DNA from: Stieleria magnilauensis
Lineage (GTDB): Bacteria; Planctomycetota; Planctomycetia; Pirellulales; Pirellulaceae
DNA: 64,000 nucleotides
Direction of reading: 5' to 3'
Assembly: GCA_007753675.1 (NCBI GenBank)
Contig: CP036432.1
Location: 9,054,233-9,118,232 of the forward strand
In this document: positions 1 through 9,055 of the stretch, piece after piece
How positions within the stretch are numbered: the stretch's first letter is position 1
Layout: each line of letters opens with the position of its first letter
Notes under the pieces: model-generated
What the model saw: the letters and a program-made list of their open reading frames with translations, nothing else
The model's database searches: none
Told to the model about the DNA's origin: nothing
Program-made: the position numbers and the translations under genes

Positions 1-1
1 C

Positions 2-1237
2 GAAGGCGACGCGTTGGCCAGATCAATCGGCCGACACATGGAATCCTGCCCGGCCATCGAAACCATGCAGTGGGCCGGATCCTATCGACGCGGACGCGAA
101 ACCATCGGCGACCTGGACTTGCTGGTCGTCGCCTCGGACCGAAACGCCGCGATGGATCACCTGGAAGCCTACGGCGACCGATCACAAACGATCGCCCGCG
201 GCGACACCAAGATCTCGATCCGCGTCGGCAAAGCGTTTCAGGTCGACATGCGATGCGTCGATGCCAACCAGTTCGGCGCGGCACTGCAGTACTTCACCGG
301 ATCCCAAGCCCACAACGTGCACACGCGGCGGATCGCCAAAGACAAGGGACTGAAAATCAACGAGTACGGTGTGTTTCGCGTTGACGACGAAACACAAATC
401 GCCGGGGCAACCGAAGAAGACGTCTACGCCGCGATCGGACTGCCGTGGATCGCCCCGGAACTGCGCGAGGACCGCAACGAATTCAAACTGGCCGCCGCCG
501 GAGAGCTTCCCGAGCTGATCACGGAAGACGACATCCGCGGCGACTTGCACATGCACACCACCGCAACCGACGGCCAAAACACGATCCGCGAAATGGCCGA
601 CGCCGCGATCGCGCGGGGGCTGAAGTACATCGCGATCACCGACCACAGCAAACGTGTGACGATGGCGATGGGCCTGGACGCCGATCGCTTGCGCGACCAG
701 TGGGCGATGATCGATGAAATCCGCCCGGAGTACGAAGGGAAACTGGTGATCCTGAAAGGCATCGAATGCGACATCCTGGAATCCGGCGGCATGGATTTAC
801 CCGACGATGTGCTGGCCGAAGCCGATTGGGTGCTGGCCAGCGTCCACTATGGTCAACGTCAACCGCGTGAGAAAATCACCGAGCGGATTCTCGGCGCGAT
901 CGAAAACGAACACGTCGACTGCATCGCCCACCCGACCGGCCGTCTGATCAACCGACGCCCGCCCTACGACGTCGACATGGATGCGGTGATGAAAGCCGCC
1001 GCCGCTAACGGCACCCTGATGGAACTCAACGCCAACCCCGCCCGTTTGGACCTCAACGACGTGCACTTGGCGGCCGCAAAAAAGCTGGGCATTCCGATCG
1101 TCATCAGCACCGACGCCCACACCCTCGACGGCCTGGATGTGATGCAATACGGCATCAAACAAGCCCGCCGCGGAGGCCTCACCAAAGCCGACGTCGCCAA
1201 CACCAAGACCTTCAAGCAGTTTGCAAAACTGCTGTAG
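2..1237 (+). CDS. polX: DNA polymerase X family protein with PHP domain, 5' truncated by window edge
   Basis: The reading frame is open from the first bases, so this is the C-terminal part (about 411 residues) of a longer protein; bacterial PolX is usually about 570-580 residues, so roughly the first 165 are outside the window. Visible are the palm nucleotidyltransferase motif GSYRRG...GDLDLLV, a later acidic VDMR strand, then a C-terminal PHP domain starting with the metal-binding DLHMHT motif and including TDHS and IAHPTGR. Family knowledge: bacterial PolX is a gap-filling repair polymerase and the PHP domain gives 3'-5' exonuclease or phosphodiesterase activity. The TTG at base 14 is internal, not the start. 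Confident of family, less of exact repair role. Confidence 0.93.
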   Translation, partial: EGDALARSIGRHMESCPAIETMQWAGSYRRGRETIGDLDLLVVASDRNAAMDHLEAYGDRSQTIARGDTKISIRVGKAFQVDMRCVDANQFGAALQYFTGSQAHNVHTRRIAKDKGLKINEYGVFRVDDETQIAGATEEDVYAAIGLPWIAPELREDRNEFKLAAAGELPELITEDDIRGDLHMHTTATDGQNTIREMADAAIARGLKYIAITDHSKRVTMAMGLDADRLRDQWAMIDEIRPEYEGKLVILKGIECDILESGGMDLPDDVLAEADWVLASVHYGQRQPREKITERILGAIENEHVDCIAHPTGRLINRRPPYDVDMDAVMKAAAANGTLMELNANPARLDLNDVHLAAAKKLGIPIVISTDAHTLDGLDVMQYGIKQARRGGLTKADVANTKTFKQFAKLL

Positions 1238-1605
1238 TTTTCCGCGGTCGGCCCAAGCTGTCTTTTGATTCCGCCGACAGAAGACTTGCCAGATCAACCC
1301 AGAGCACGCTCCCGTCAACATGGGGAGATAGAACGCTTACGTTTCAGCGGCCTTCCAACGTTGAAAACAAAATCTCCTCGGCCGACAACCAGGAATTCAT
1401 CATGGCAAAAAATGTTACGGCGAGGACTACGCCACAACGTCAGGCCTTCTCATGACATTGCATTCTGATTTTCCGAGTTGTTGAGAGAATCCAACTGACC
1501 TGCTTCCTCAACAAGACCGTCTGTTCGCACGTTCTGCATTCGCCCCAAAGCTTACAGTTCATCACTCCACAAATACTTGTCAACCTTCAGGGACATGACA
1601 ATCAC
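1238..1605. other. Intergenic gap with no supported gene
   Basis: These 368 bases lie between the convergent polX and enolase-superfamily genes. A 67-codon open frame (1265-1468) has no recognisable domain, ribosome binding site or codon character, and I do not call it. No strong hairpin or repeat was seen. Confidence 0.5.
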
Positions 1606-2862
1606 TCACCTTGGAACAGACTCACTGGGGCCGATGCCGGCTCCGTTGGTTCGGCTGATTCCAAATCCCGGCACGTTGGGAACACAGAGCTTGCCGCTGC
1701 GAATGGCAAATTTGGAGTAGTCCAGGTTTCTGCCCACACCTGGAATGCCTTCCACGATCAGGACGTTGCCAACACCGGCAGCGAGGTGCGCACAATAAAG
1801 CGGCTTCGGCGTGCAGCCCCAGAGGTGTGGCGCTGCTGCGACTCCCGCCTCCCTAAGGATCGGCATTACTTTTCTCCAGCGAGTGAATCCCAGGGCTCCA
1901 ATATCGAAAACACATACGTCGATCAGCTTTTCTTCGGCGAGTTCAAAAAAGCGGTCGATAAACTTTTTTTCGTACTCGCCCCATTTCCAAAGTTTCGGTG
2001 CACTTCCGGTTCGAGCCTCGCCGTCAGCAATCAATGCCTTGCAACCGACTTTGTGCATATGATCTTTCAGTCGCGCGAGTCCGTCCCGATTTTCGACGAA
2101 CGGTTCTTCGATCCAGAACAGATCGCAGTCCGCGACACCGGTTACATATTTCAGGAACCTGTCGACTGAGTACCCGTCGTTTGCATCGACAAGGACCTTG
2201 CAGTCGGGAAATCTTTCTCGAACGGCTCGCGTGACATCAATATCGCGCCGGTCACCTTCATCCCGCTTCATCCACCGGGCGCGGCCGATCTTCAATTTGA
2301 ACGCTCGATACCCCGAGTCGTAGTCCATTTGACAGGCATCAAGAACAGCCGATATTCCGCGCGGTTTGACTTTCGGCACCAAGTCTTCCATGTAAATCGC
2401 GCCGCTGTACGTATCGATCTCAGTGGGACCGTGACCGCCCATCAACTCATAGACCGGCTTGCCGAGAATTTCGCCGGCAAGATCATGCAGCACATAATCG
2501 AGCGTGTGCGCTTCTTCTGTGACGCCGACGGACGGATCGAACAGGTCACCCAATTTCGCGCCCACAAACGGCTTGATGACATCTTCCTTCGGCCAGCACA
2601 TGCCGATCCCACGTGCCCCCTGGTCAGTGGTCGCGATTCGAAAAGGCCTCGAATAGCCCGATCCGCGTGGTCCTTTCTTGGCGTTGGGTCCAAGCGCTCG
2701 CACGTACCGGTCGCGCGAATGAAACGTTTCAAAACTTACAATGCGATGGTCCGCCAAATCCTTGGACCAACTCGGTGCCGCGTCGCAACGCCCCGCAAAG
2801 GAAAAGCCGCGGCCTGCACCAATCACCCCAAGGCCACCTGACAGAAAATCGCGACGACGCAT
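1606..2862 (-). CDS. Tat-exported mandelate racemase/muconate lactonizing (enolase superfamily) protein
   Basis: 418 residues. The N-terminus MRRRDFLSGG is a twin-arginine signal, so the folded enzyme is probably exported. The C-terminal TIM-barrel shows enolase-superfamily landmarks: a KLKIG strand carrying the KxK-type base, VDANDGY and WIEEPF as metal ligands, a DGEAR segment at the third ligand, and a late HLWGC histidine. Family knowledge: these enzymes abstract the proton alpha to a carboxylate, for example on sugar acids or muconate; the substrate cannot be read from sequence. It is transcribed divergently from the BlaI-type repressor, and the BlaI operator lies in the shared 120-base region, so it may be under the same control (inference). 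Confidence 0.85.
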   Translation of the reverse strand: MRRRDFLSGGLGVIGAGRGFSFAGRCDAAPSWSKDLADHRIVSFETFHSRDRYVRALGPNAKKGPRGSGYSRPFRIATTDQGARGIGMCWPKEDVIKPFVGAKLGDLFDPSVGVTEEAHTLDYVLHDLAGEILGKPVYELMGGHGPTEIDTYSGAIYMEDLVPKVKPRGISAVLDACQMDYDSGYRAFKLKIGRARWMKRDEGDRRDIDVTRAVRERFPDCKVLVDANDGYSVDRFLKYVTGVADCDLFWIEEPFVENRDGLARLKDHMHKVGCKALIADGEARTGSAPKLWKWGEYEKKFIDRFFELAEEKLIDVCVFDIGALGFTRWRKVMPILREAGVAAAPHLWGCTPKPLYCAHLAAGVGNVLIVEGIPGVGRNLDYSKFAIRSGKLCVPNVPGFGISRTNGAGIGPSESVPR

Positions 2863-2931
2863 TCAAATCTCCATGTTCAATCGGGGAGGAGGAGGATGAT
2901 CGCTGAGAGCGAACCTGTTGACAGCGAAAAC

Positions 2932-2948
2932 TACAGGTGTAGTATACA
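2932..2948. promoter_or_regulatory. BlaI/MecI-type operator
   Basis: The sequence reads TACA-GG-TGTA-GTA-TACA: a perfect TACANNTGTA dyad followed by a third TACA half-site. TACA/TGTA dyads are the known binding sites of BlaI/MecI repressors. It lies 35 bases upstream of the chosen start of the BlaI-type gene and between that gene and the divergent enolase-superfamily gene, so autoregulation, and possibly control of both directions, is expected. Confidence 0.75.
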
Positions 2949-2982
2949 ACCATTTGAACTTCAGTGCCAGCCAGAGGCGGAA

Positions 2983-3372
2983 ATGGTTGAACCACTTGGC
3001 GAGCTACAGTCGGCGGTCATGCAAATCCTGTGGGAGCACGGCCAGAGCACCGTTGCGGAGGTTCACGAACACTTGTCCCAAGACCGTGAGATCGCGTACA
3101 CGACGGTGGCGACCGTTCTTCGGCGAATGGAGGCTCGTGAGATCGTCTCGCATGAATTGCATGGACGAACCTTCGTCTACTCGGCCTTGCTGGATGAGCG
3201 GACGGCAGGCAATTCGCTTGTTGGTACGTTGCTGGACAACATGTTTCGTGGCAAGGCAAGTCGACTGGTCAGCCATTTGTTGGATCGAGAGGAACTCGAT
3301 CCTGTGGAGCTGCAGGAGATCAAACGTTTGATCAACGAACACGAAAAACGCAAGCGTTCCAAGGATCGCTAA
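2983..3372 (+). CDS. BlaI/MecI/CopY-family transcriptional repressor
   Basis: About 129 residues from the chosen ATG. An N-terminal winged-helix domain (LGELQSAVMQILWEHG, TVAEVHEHL, AYTTVATVLRRMEAREIV) and a C-terminal dimerisation segment (LDREELDPVELQEIKRLI) match BlaI/MecI. A longer frame starts at 2896, but it would run through the TACA/TGTA operator, and the ATG at 2983 gives the normal family length, so I start there. Family knowledge: the dimer represses its own operon until cleaved by a BlaR1-type protease, which is the next gene, 21 bases downstream. The natural signal is unlikely to be only beta-lactam, since no beta-lactamase is near. Confidence 0.9.
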   Translation: MVEPLGELQSAVMQILWEHGQSTVAEVHEHLSQDREIAYTTVATVLRRMEAREIVSHELHGRTFVYSALLDERTAGNSLVGTLLDNMFRGKASRLVSHLLDREELDPVELQEIKRLINEHEKRKRSKDR

Positions 3373-3389
3373 CTTAGGATCGCTAACTT
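3362..3389 (+). repeat. 14-base tandem duplication at the repressor stop codon
   Basis: The 14-mer AGGATCGCTAACTT occurs twice back to back; the first copy contains the repressor's TAA stop. It makes up nearly all of the spacer before the BlaR1-like gene and may be a recent slippage duplication. Confidence 0.7.
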
Positions 3390-3393
3390 ATCG

Positions 3394-4851
3394 TTGGAGA
3401 AACCCTCCGTGCTGGAAATCAACGTCGCCGAATCGGTCTTCGCTTTCCTAGCGACCTATGCCTTGCACTCGACAGTTTGGCTGTCGCTGGCATGGCTTGG
3501 AATTCGGCTTTATCGGAGCCTCTGCTGCGAGCATCAGTTGGCGTTACTGCGGATGGCGATGGCCGGTGGAATCCTTTCCAGCCTCGGGCAATCCTCAGGC
3601 GTCGCACCAAGTCTCGGCTTTCAATGGTCTGTATCGCGTGCCGTTTCGGCAGTTCCGCTGGGTTCGGCTGATGAAGTGCAATTCCGCTCCGCTGCCGAGC
3701 TGGGGATTTCGGCGAGTGCGATGACGGAGCGCACGCACGCCATGTGGAATGTCTTGGTCGTTGCCGCGGTTACGATTTGGGCAATGATAATCGCCATCCA
3801 CCTCCAACGCATCGCGCGAGACTGGTGGGCGATTGAACGATTGCGCCGAAAGGGACGCCCGGTCACTTCTGGCACTCTGTCGCGACTGCATGCGGAAGTC
3901 GCAAGCAACTTGGGATTGCAACGATCAGTGCAATTGCTGTTGGTCAAGGGGCGGCAATCGCCGATCGTTTCGGGCTATTTCCGCCCTTTCATACTCGTTG
4001 GTGAAGCTGCATTGGCGGGCTTGGATGAGGGGCAGATTCGAGCGCTTCTGGCGCACGAACAATCGCATGTTCGGCGCCTCGATCCCTGCTGGAATCTGCT
4101 CTTGGAGGTCGCCAGGGGAGTATTCAGTTTTCAACCGCTTAATCACTGGGCGGCCCGCGAAATTCGAGTCCAAGCTGAGTTTGCCGCAGACCGGTCAGCC
4201 AGGAGCGTCCAAGATGCCCTCGATCTTGCACGCTGTTTGCAAAACTTCGCGCAGCAACGTGGAAAATCTGAATGGATGTTGGCGATTGGTATGGCCGGTC
4301 CGCGATCGAATTTCGCACACCGAGTGGTTCGGCTGCTTGACGCAGATGGCGCGAGCGCGCCCGATCGGCGAATTGGTTGGGCGATTCGGATCGCTGGTGC
4401 ATGCTTTGCACTCGGACTCGTCCTAACAGGGCCAGGGCTCCATGCCGACAGTACCTCCACAGCTCAGCAGTCAGCGAAGGTCGCAACAAAGGTTTCGAAG
4501 CATACCAACGATGGTTTCCCCGCCGACGCAGTAGGATTTGTTGGCGTCGTTGAGGGCGTGCTGCTTGAGAAGATTGACCGCGACAATTTATTGTTCGAGG
4601 TTCGCAGCGTTGAGGAGCTGGCGCGTGACAAGAATATGGCGATCATCCCATCGTCGATCGTCGGACAGCAGATCCGCGTTCGACTGATTCCGTCCCAGCG
4701 AGTTCGCCGCTTCAGACGTCATGTCGGCGACACGCCCAACGGCGGCTCAATGCGAATGACCATTCAGCACACCGACCAGAGCAAGTTTGATTTGCACTTC
4801 GTGACGTCGCCCAAGCGGTACAAATCGCGACTCCCCGAAAACTTGAAATGA
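3394..4851 (+). CDS. BlaR1/MecR1-like M56 membrane metalloprotease without a penicillin-binding sensor
   Basis: 485 residues from a TTG start; a GTG at 3409 is the alternative. Hydrophobic segments near residues 15-35, 115-135 and around 330-345 frame an M56 peptidase domain whose zinc motif HEQSH sits near residue 224, with the downstream acidic ligand in the AEFAADR segment. Family knowledge: such proteases sense an outside signal and cause BlaI cleavage. The roughly 140-residue C-terminal domain (VGFVGVVEGVLLEK, SSIVGQQIRVRL) is not a transpeptidase-like penicillin-binding domain: no SxxK/KTG set is visible. The sensed signal is therefore unknown. It follows the BlaI-type gene and precedes the flavoprotein gene by 75 bases. 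Confidence 0.88.
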   Translation: MEKPSVLEINVAESVFAFLATYALHSTVWLSLAWLGIRLYRSLCCEHQLALLRMAMAGGILSSLGQSSGVAPSLGFQWSVSRAVSAVPLGSADEVQFRSAAELGISASAMTERTHAMWNVLVVAAVTIWAMIIAIHLQRIARDWWAIERLRRKGRPVTSGTLSRLHAEVASNLGLQRSVQLLLVKGRQSPIVSGYFRPFILVGEAALAGLDEGQIRALLAHEQSHVRRLDPCWNLLLEVARGVFSFQPLNHWAAREIRVQAEFAADRSARSVQDALDLARCLQNFAQQRGKSEWMLAIGMAGPRSNFAHRVVRLLDADGASAPDRRIGWAIRIAGACFALGLVLTGPGLHADSTSTAQQSAKVATKVSKHTNDGFPADAVGFVGVVEGVLLEKIDRDNLLFEVRSVEELARDKNMAIIPSSIVGQQIRVRLIPSQRVRRFRRHVGDTPNGGSMRMTIQHTDQSKFDLHFVTSPKRYKSRLPENLK

Positions 4852-4926
4852 TCATCGCGGATTGAACTCCAGTCCAGTACCGATCCCTTTCACTTAACTT
4901 TTCACCGCAGTAGTCAAGAACCGCCG

Positions 4927-6312
4927 ATGAAGACCCAGCTTGTCGAGGCCCAGAACAATCGCTCACGACAAACGGACCCGCGGATTGCGAGGTGTTTCCC
5001 TGTGGAAGCAGCAAAGTATTTTCACGCTTCCGCGATAGGCTCAATAGTGTTCTTGGCCTTTGCGCTATGCGTTGGAACTGCGTTCTGCCAGGATTCCATC
5101 GAGTTGATGGACGGTACCAAACTGACCGGCCAGATCATCCAGATTCGCAAGGCCGACAAAGAAGTTGATTTCAATGCATCCGTCAATGGCCAGCCGACGG
5201 AAAGCACCTACAGATACGAACAGATCCATGCCGCAACTTATCGCGGCAAGCGGTTTGTGATCACGGCGAAGGATTCGTCGGGAAGTTCGCCGGAAAAAAA
5301 ATCGACGACGGACGGTCGAAACACCCGCACCAAGGCCGAGGTCAACGAGTTGATACAAACGGTCGGAAAAACGCCGCCCGCCTGGTACGAATCGACACCT
5401 CTTTCCCATCCCAAAACATTGGATTTGGACTGGCCGCTCAAGGCGAGTGGAAGATGGAACGAGTCAAAGAATGTCGGCCAATACATTTGGGGACGCGTCA
5501 ATCCAAATCCTTCGCGTTGGCGATCCGGACTCAAACTCGTGCATGAATGCACGAAACTCCATCAAGGTAATCGGACGTTGCTGGAGCGGGACATGGAAAT
5601 GCTTGGCAAGCTCTATTTCACGCTGCTTCAGGACTACGAGCGGGCCGCATATTGGCTGGAAAGAAGTCAGGCTGGCCTGAACACCGAAGCCGGAATCTAT
5701 CTGGCAAGTTGTTACTGGCGACTCGGAAACCGTGACATGGCACTCAGCTTGATGCGAGGCAAATCGTTGCACATTGATGCCATCAAGCTGCTCGGAGATA
5801 TGGGCGAGCTCGATGGCGCCTTGATTGTGGCGCGCGTCTACGAAAAGACGAGCCTCGCAAACGAGGCGTGGCTGAACACCGGAGATGCGCTGCGGGGAGC
5901 CGGACGGTTCGATGATGCAATCAGGTCCTATCAAAAGGTGATCACGCGGAACAAGGCACGCAATGAAGAGTACCGAAAGCGATATGTCGGTCGCGCTCGC
6001 GATGCCATTACCGCGATCAACCTGTTCGATAAAGCCGATGTCTCCAAGGTGGCTGACGGAACGTACATCGATTCCAGCACAGGTTACAACGGCGTGATCC
6101 AAGTCCGAGTCGTGGTGAACGATTCCAAGATCGAGGACGTCAAGGTTGTGAAGCATCGTGAGAAACAATTTTATGCGGCGCTGACCGACACCCCCCAGCA
6201 GATCATTGATTCTCAAGGTGTTCAAGAGATCGATGGGACCAGCGGAGCAACGATCACGTCGCAGGCGATTATCAGCGCGGCTGCGAAAGCCTTGGCACAG
6301 GGAGCTCGATAG
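4927..6312 (+). CDS. Exported FMN-binding (covalently flavinylated) electron-transfer protein
   Basis: 461 residues. A hydrophobic export segment lies near residues 36-55. It is followed by a small beta-rich stretch (ELMDGTKLTGQI), a middle region with TPR-like helices (tetrad near 215-345), and a C-terminal FMN_bind domain that begins VADGTYIDSSTGYNG and ends with GTSGATITS. Family knowledge: the S/T-GAT-S/T motif carries FMN attached through a threonine phosphoester, as in RnfG, NqrC and NosR. The next gene encodes a NapH/NosR-like iron-sulfur membrane protein, so the pair probably moves electrons across or outside the cytoplasmic membrane (inference). No ApbE flavin transferase is in the window. 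GTG at 5002 is a possible shorter start. Confidence 0.85.
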   Translation: MKTQLVEAQNNRSRQTDPRIARCFPVEAAKYFHASAIGSIVFLAFALCVGTAFCQDSIELMDGTKLTGQIIQIRKADKEVDFNASVNGQPTESTYRYEQIHAATYRGKRFVITAKDSSGSSPEKKSTTDGRNTRTKAEVNELIQTVGKTPPAWYESTPLSHPKTLDLDWPLKASGRWNESKNVGQYIWGRVNPNPSRWRSGLKLVHECTKLHQGNRTLLERDMEMLGKLYFTLLQDYERAAYWLERSQAGLNTEAGIYLASCYWRLGNRDMALSLMRGKSLHIDAIKLLGDMGELDGALIVARVYEKTSLANEAWLNTGDALRGAGRFDDAIRSYQKVITRNKARNEEYRKRYVGRARDAITAINLFDKADVSKVADGTYIDSSTGYNGVIQVRVVVNDSKIEDVKVVKHREKQFYAALTDTPQQIIDSQGVQEIDGTSGATITSQAIISAAAKALAQGAR

Positions 6313-6363
6313 ATGGCGTTTCGACGAAAAAGAACTCTCGCGCGGCGCTTGCGGGGCTAATTG

Positions 6364-8826
6364 ATGCGACCGATCCAACAACGCGGGCTGGCACTGGCAA
6401 GTCTACTTTTCTCACTGGCGTTGGCTGCTTTGACTAATCAGCCCATCGACCAAAAGGTATTCGGTCAGTTGCCGGGATCTGCTTGGGTCGTCGCAGGTTT
6501 CTTTGCCGCGGTCGCTGCACTTCTCTTATTCACCAGTTTTGATCGTCGATCACAGAAGGCATGGTTGCGGTTGGATTGGTTTATGCCCGCACTGCGACGA
6601 AGAAAAACTGGTGAAGCGGTCTCGCACTCGCTATTTGGACGGATTGTCCGGAAGTTGATTCCGGCCGGCTTTCAATCCAATTACTCGACGAAGAAGCGCG
6701 GACCCATCAGACGTTTATTGCGACGCTTTGGGCTGTCTTGGCTCGCGTCGCCAGTGCGACGCATCGTTCAAGCAATCTGTTTGTTTACGTTCCTCGCTCT
6801 GTTCTTCTACACCTGTTGGCCCTATGACGCGCGGCCCGCTTCGCAAGGGAGCACATCGGATCGCTGGGTGCTCGTCAACATGGATGAGCCTTCCGGCGAG
6901 TTCCGGTTTGAACGATCGTCCGACACCGCAACTCGATCCGTCGCATTCGAAATTGCGATTGGGCAAACGGTCTACTTAACGGACAAAATCAGTCTGGATT
7001 CTGGAGTCCAATTGGACCAAATTCCGATTGGGTCTTTCCAAGTCTCATCAAATCAATCCGGTCAGATTGCAGGAACATTTGTCAATGCGCTCGATCCAGT
7101 CCTGCAGGATTCCATTATTCATTCGGAATCCGGCGGCGGCAGCATCACGATCTTCCAGCGTGATCCAACAGCGCGGCCTTCACACTACGCGGACAACCTG
7201 GCCCGCAAGGAACGGATCCCTGCCGAGACGTTTCTGATCATTGATCCGCTAGTCAGCCTTTCCACGGCGATCGCCTCACGCAGTTGGGTTTGGTCGCTCG
7301 CCTGTGCGGCAATCATCCTGTTCGTTTGCGTGCTGATTCCGCGAGGATTCTGCGGTTACCTTTGCCCCCTGGGAACAACGATCGATCTCTTTGACTGGGC
7401 GATTGGGCGTCGAACGAAACGGTTTCGAGTACCCGACGATGGTTGGTGGGTTCATATCAAATACTACTTACTCGCTGGCACGCTGGTCGCCGCGGGCTGT
7501 GGCGTGTTGGTTTCGGGTTTCATCTCTGCAGTCCCGGTGATCACGCGAGGCATGTTGTTTCTCTTCGCCCCGCTGCAAACGGGAACGCTGCGTGGCTGGC
7601 ACCTGATCCCATCGTTCCATCTCGGGCACGTCTTATCGATCGCTCTTTTTCTATGCGTTCTCGGGCTTGGGTTCCTGCGGCCAAGATTCTGGTGCAAATA
7701 TGTCTGTCCGAGTGGCGCCGTTTTTTCGCTCGGCAATCTCTTTCGCGTCACCGAACGCAAAGTGGAATCGTCGTGTATCAATTGCAACAAGTGTGTAGAG
7801 ATTTGCCCGTTTGATGCAATCAAGCCTGACTTTACGACGCGGACAACCGATTGCACGATGTGCCAGTCGTGCGGTGGCGTTTGCCCGACGCACGCAATCA
7901 AGTTCGTTGAACGCTGGAACGTTGTCGAACTGAAAGTCGAAGACGAGCCTCCGACACAGGAAACTTCGTTAGGTCGACGGGGATTCTTGTCGCTGGCAGC
8001 TGGAAGTACCGCGGCTGCGGTCGGCGGTTTGACCGTGGCTGCGGCAACTAAGTCGTGGGGGGCGGACCTGTCGAACCCGAACGCCATTCGTCCGGTGCGT
8101 CCTCCCGGAAGCGTTCCGGAAAAGGAATTCCTGGAGATGTGCATTCGCTGCGGAGAGTGCTTCAAGGCCTGTCCCAACGACGTGTTGCAGCCTGAGGGAT
8201 TCCAACAGGGGCTAGAGGGATTATGGTCACCCATCGTTGTGGCCGATTGGGCGGGCTGTGAGTCCAGTTGCAACGCGTGTGGTCAGGTCTGTCCGACCGG
8301 CGCCATCCGCGCACTGCCGATCGAAGAAAAACGCGTGGCTCGAATGGGGCTTGCGATCGTCAACGAAGCAACATGCCTACCCGCGGCGGGGCGTGAAGAA
8401 TGCGACTTGTGTGTGCAGGAGTGCAACGCCGCCGGTTATCACGCAATCGAATACACACAAGTCGGGGTCGAATTGAACGAAGCGGGCCAGCCAATCGAAG
8501 GCACTGGACTCGCGGCACCGCTCGTAATGGCGGACAAATGTGTCGGATGCGGCCTCTGCCAAACAAGATGCCATGCCATCAACGTCAAGGAAAAGAAATT
8601 GATCGCGGAATCCGCCATCATTGTCGCGGCGGGCCAAGACCGCGAAGACCGATTGCTTACCGGATCTTACCTTGAGTTGCGACAGGAAGAGCAAGCCGCC
8701 GCCTCTGACAATGCTTCGACGAGCGATGGCGGATTTTTTATCCCCGAAACTCCACCGTCCCAACCTGAAACGACTCAGGAACCGGATGACGATCCCTTCG
8801 GCGTGAACGATGCCAGCCCGTTTTAG
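6364..8826 (+). CDS. NapH/NosR-like membrane ferredoxin fused to a NapG-like polyferredoxin
   Basis: About 820 residues. The first half is a polytopic membrane protein: helices near 10-30, 38-55, 137-158, about 310-332 and further ones to 445. An extracytoplasmic domain lies near 160-300, and the paired CGYLCPLG and CKYVCPSG motifs of NapH/NosR are present. Two [4Fe-4S] motifs follow (CINCNKCVEICP, CTMCQSCGGVCP). Near residue 539 an internal GRRGFLSLAAGS segment resembles a Tat signal. After it come four more clusters (CIRCGECFKACP, CESSCNACGQVCP, CDLCVQEC, CVGCGLCQTRC), as in NapG. I read this as a natural NapH-NapG fusion carrying electrons from quinol or the flavoprotein; the terminal acceptor is unknown. 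Starts at ATG 6364; a TTG precedes it. Confidence 0.85.
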   Translation: MRPIQQRGLALASLLFSLALAALTNQPIDQKVFGQLPGSAWVVAGFFAAVAALLLFTSFDRRSQKAWLRLDWFMPALRRRKTGEAVSHSLFGRIVRKLIPAGFQSNYSTKKRGPIRRLLRRFGLSWLASPVRRIVQAICLFTFLALFFYTCWPYDARPASQGSTSDRWVLVNMDEPSGEFRFERSSDTATRSVAFEIAIGQTVYLTDKISLDSGVQLDQIPIGSFQVSSNQSGQIAGTFVNALDPVLQDSIIHSESGGGSITIFQRDPTARPSHYADNLARKERIPAETFLIIDPLVSLSTAIASRSWVWSLACAAIILFVCVLIPRGFCGYLCPLGTTIDLFDWAIGRRTKRFRVPDDGWWVHIKYYLLAGTLVAAGCGVLVSGFISAVPVITRGMLFLFAPLQTGTLRGWHLIPSFHLGHVLSIALFLCVLGLGFLRPRFWCKYVCPSGAVFSLGNLFRVTERKVESSCINCNKCVEICPFDAIKPDFTTRTTDCTMCQSCGGVCPTHAIKFVERWNVVELKVEDEPPTQETSLGRRGFLSLAAGSTAAAVGGLTVAAATKSWGADLSNPNAIRPVRPPGSVPEKEFLEMCIRCGECFKACPNDVLQPEGFQQGLEGLWSPIVVADWAGCESSCNACGQVCPTGAIRALPIEEKRVARMGLAIVNEATCLPAAGREECDLCVQECNAAGYHAIEYTQVGVELNEAGQPIEGTGLAAPLVMADKCVGCGLCQTRCHAINVKEKKLIAESAIIVAAGQDREDRLLTGSYLELRQEEQAAASDNASTSDGGFFIPETPPSQPETTQEPDDDPFGVNDASPF

Positions 8827-8986
8827 CATTCGCAACTTCCGTGAGTAAACAACGCGGCAAACTTGGAAACGACCATGACGCGGGAAGCAAACCTTGCATT
8901 TCAGACGGTGCAGACGCACTGCATGCCACCGCGAGCGGGCGGCCCAATCAATCCGAACCGCGCAAGCCCCTTCGCCGATCTTCCCG

Positions 8987-9028
8987 CCCCATCGTTTTGC
9001 CCCCATCGTTTTGCCCCATCGTTTTGCC
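8987..9028. repeat. Three tandem copies of a CCCCATCGTTTTGC unit
   Basis: Three direct repeats of a 13-14-base unit containing CCCCATCGTTTTG lie between the convergent iron-sulfur gene and the lactonase gene. I see no function. Confidence 0.7.
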
Positions 9029-9055
9029 ACGCCGTTACGAACGACATCACGCCCC

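Noticed and set aside
1265-1468. 67-codon plus-strand frame after polX
   Set aside because: No recognisable features, no ribosome binding site, and codon use unlike the neighbours.
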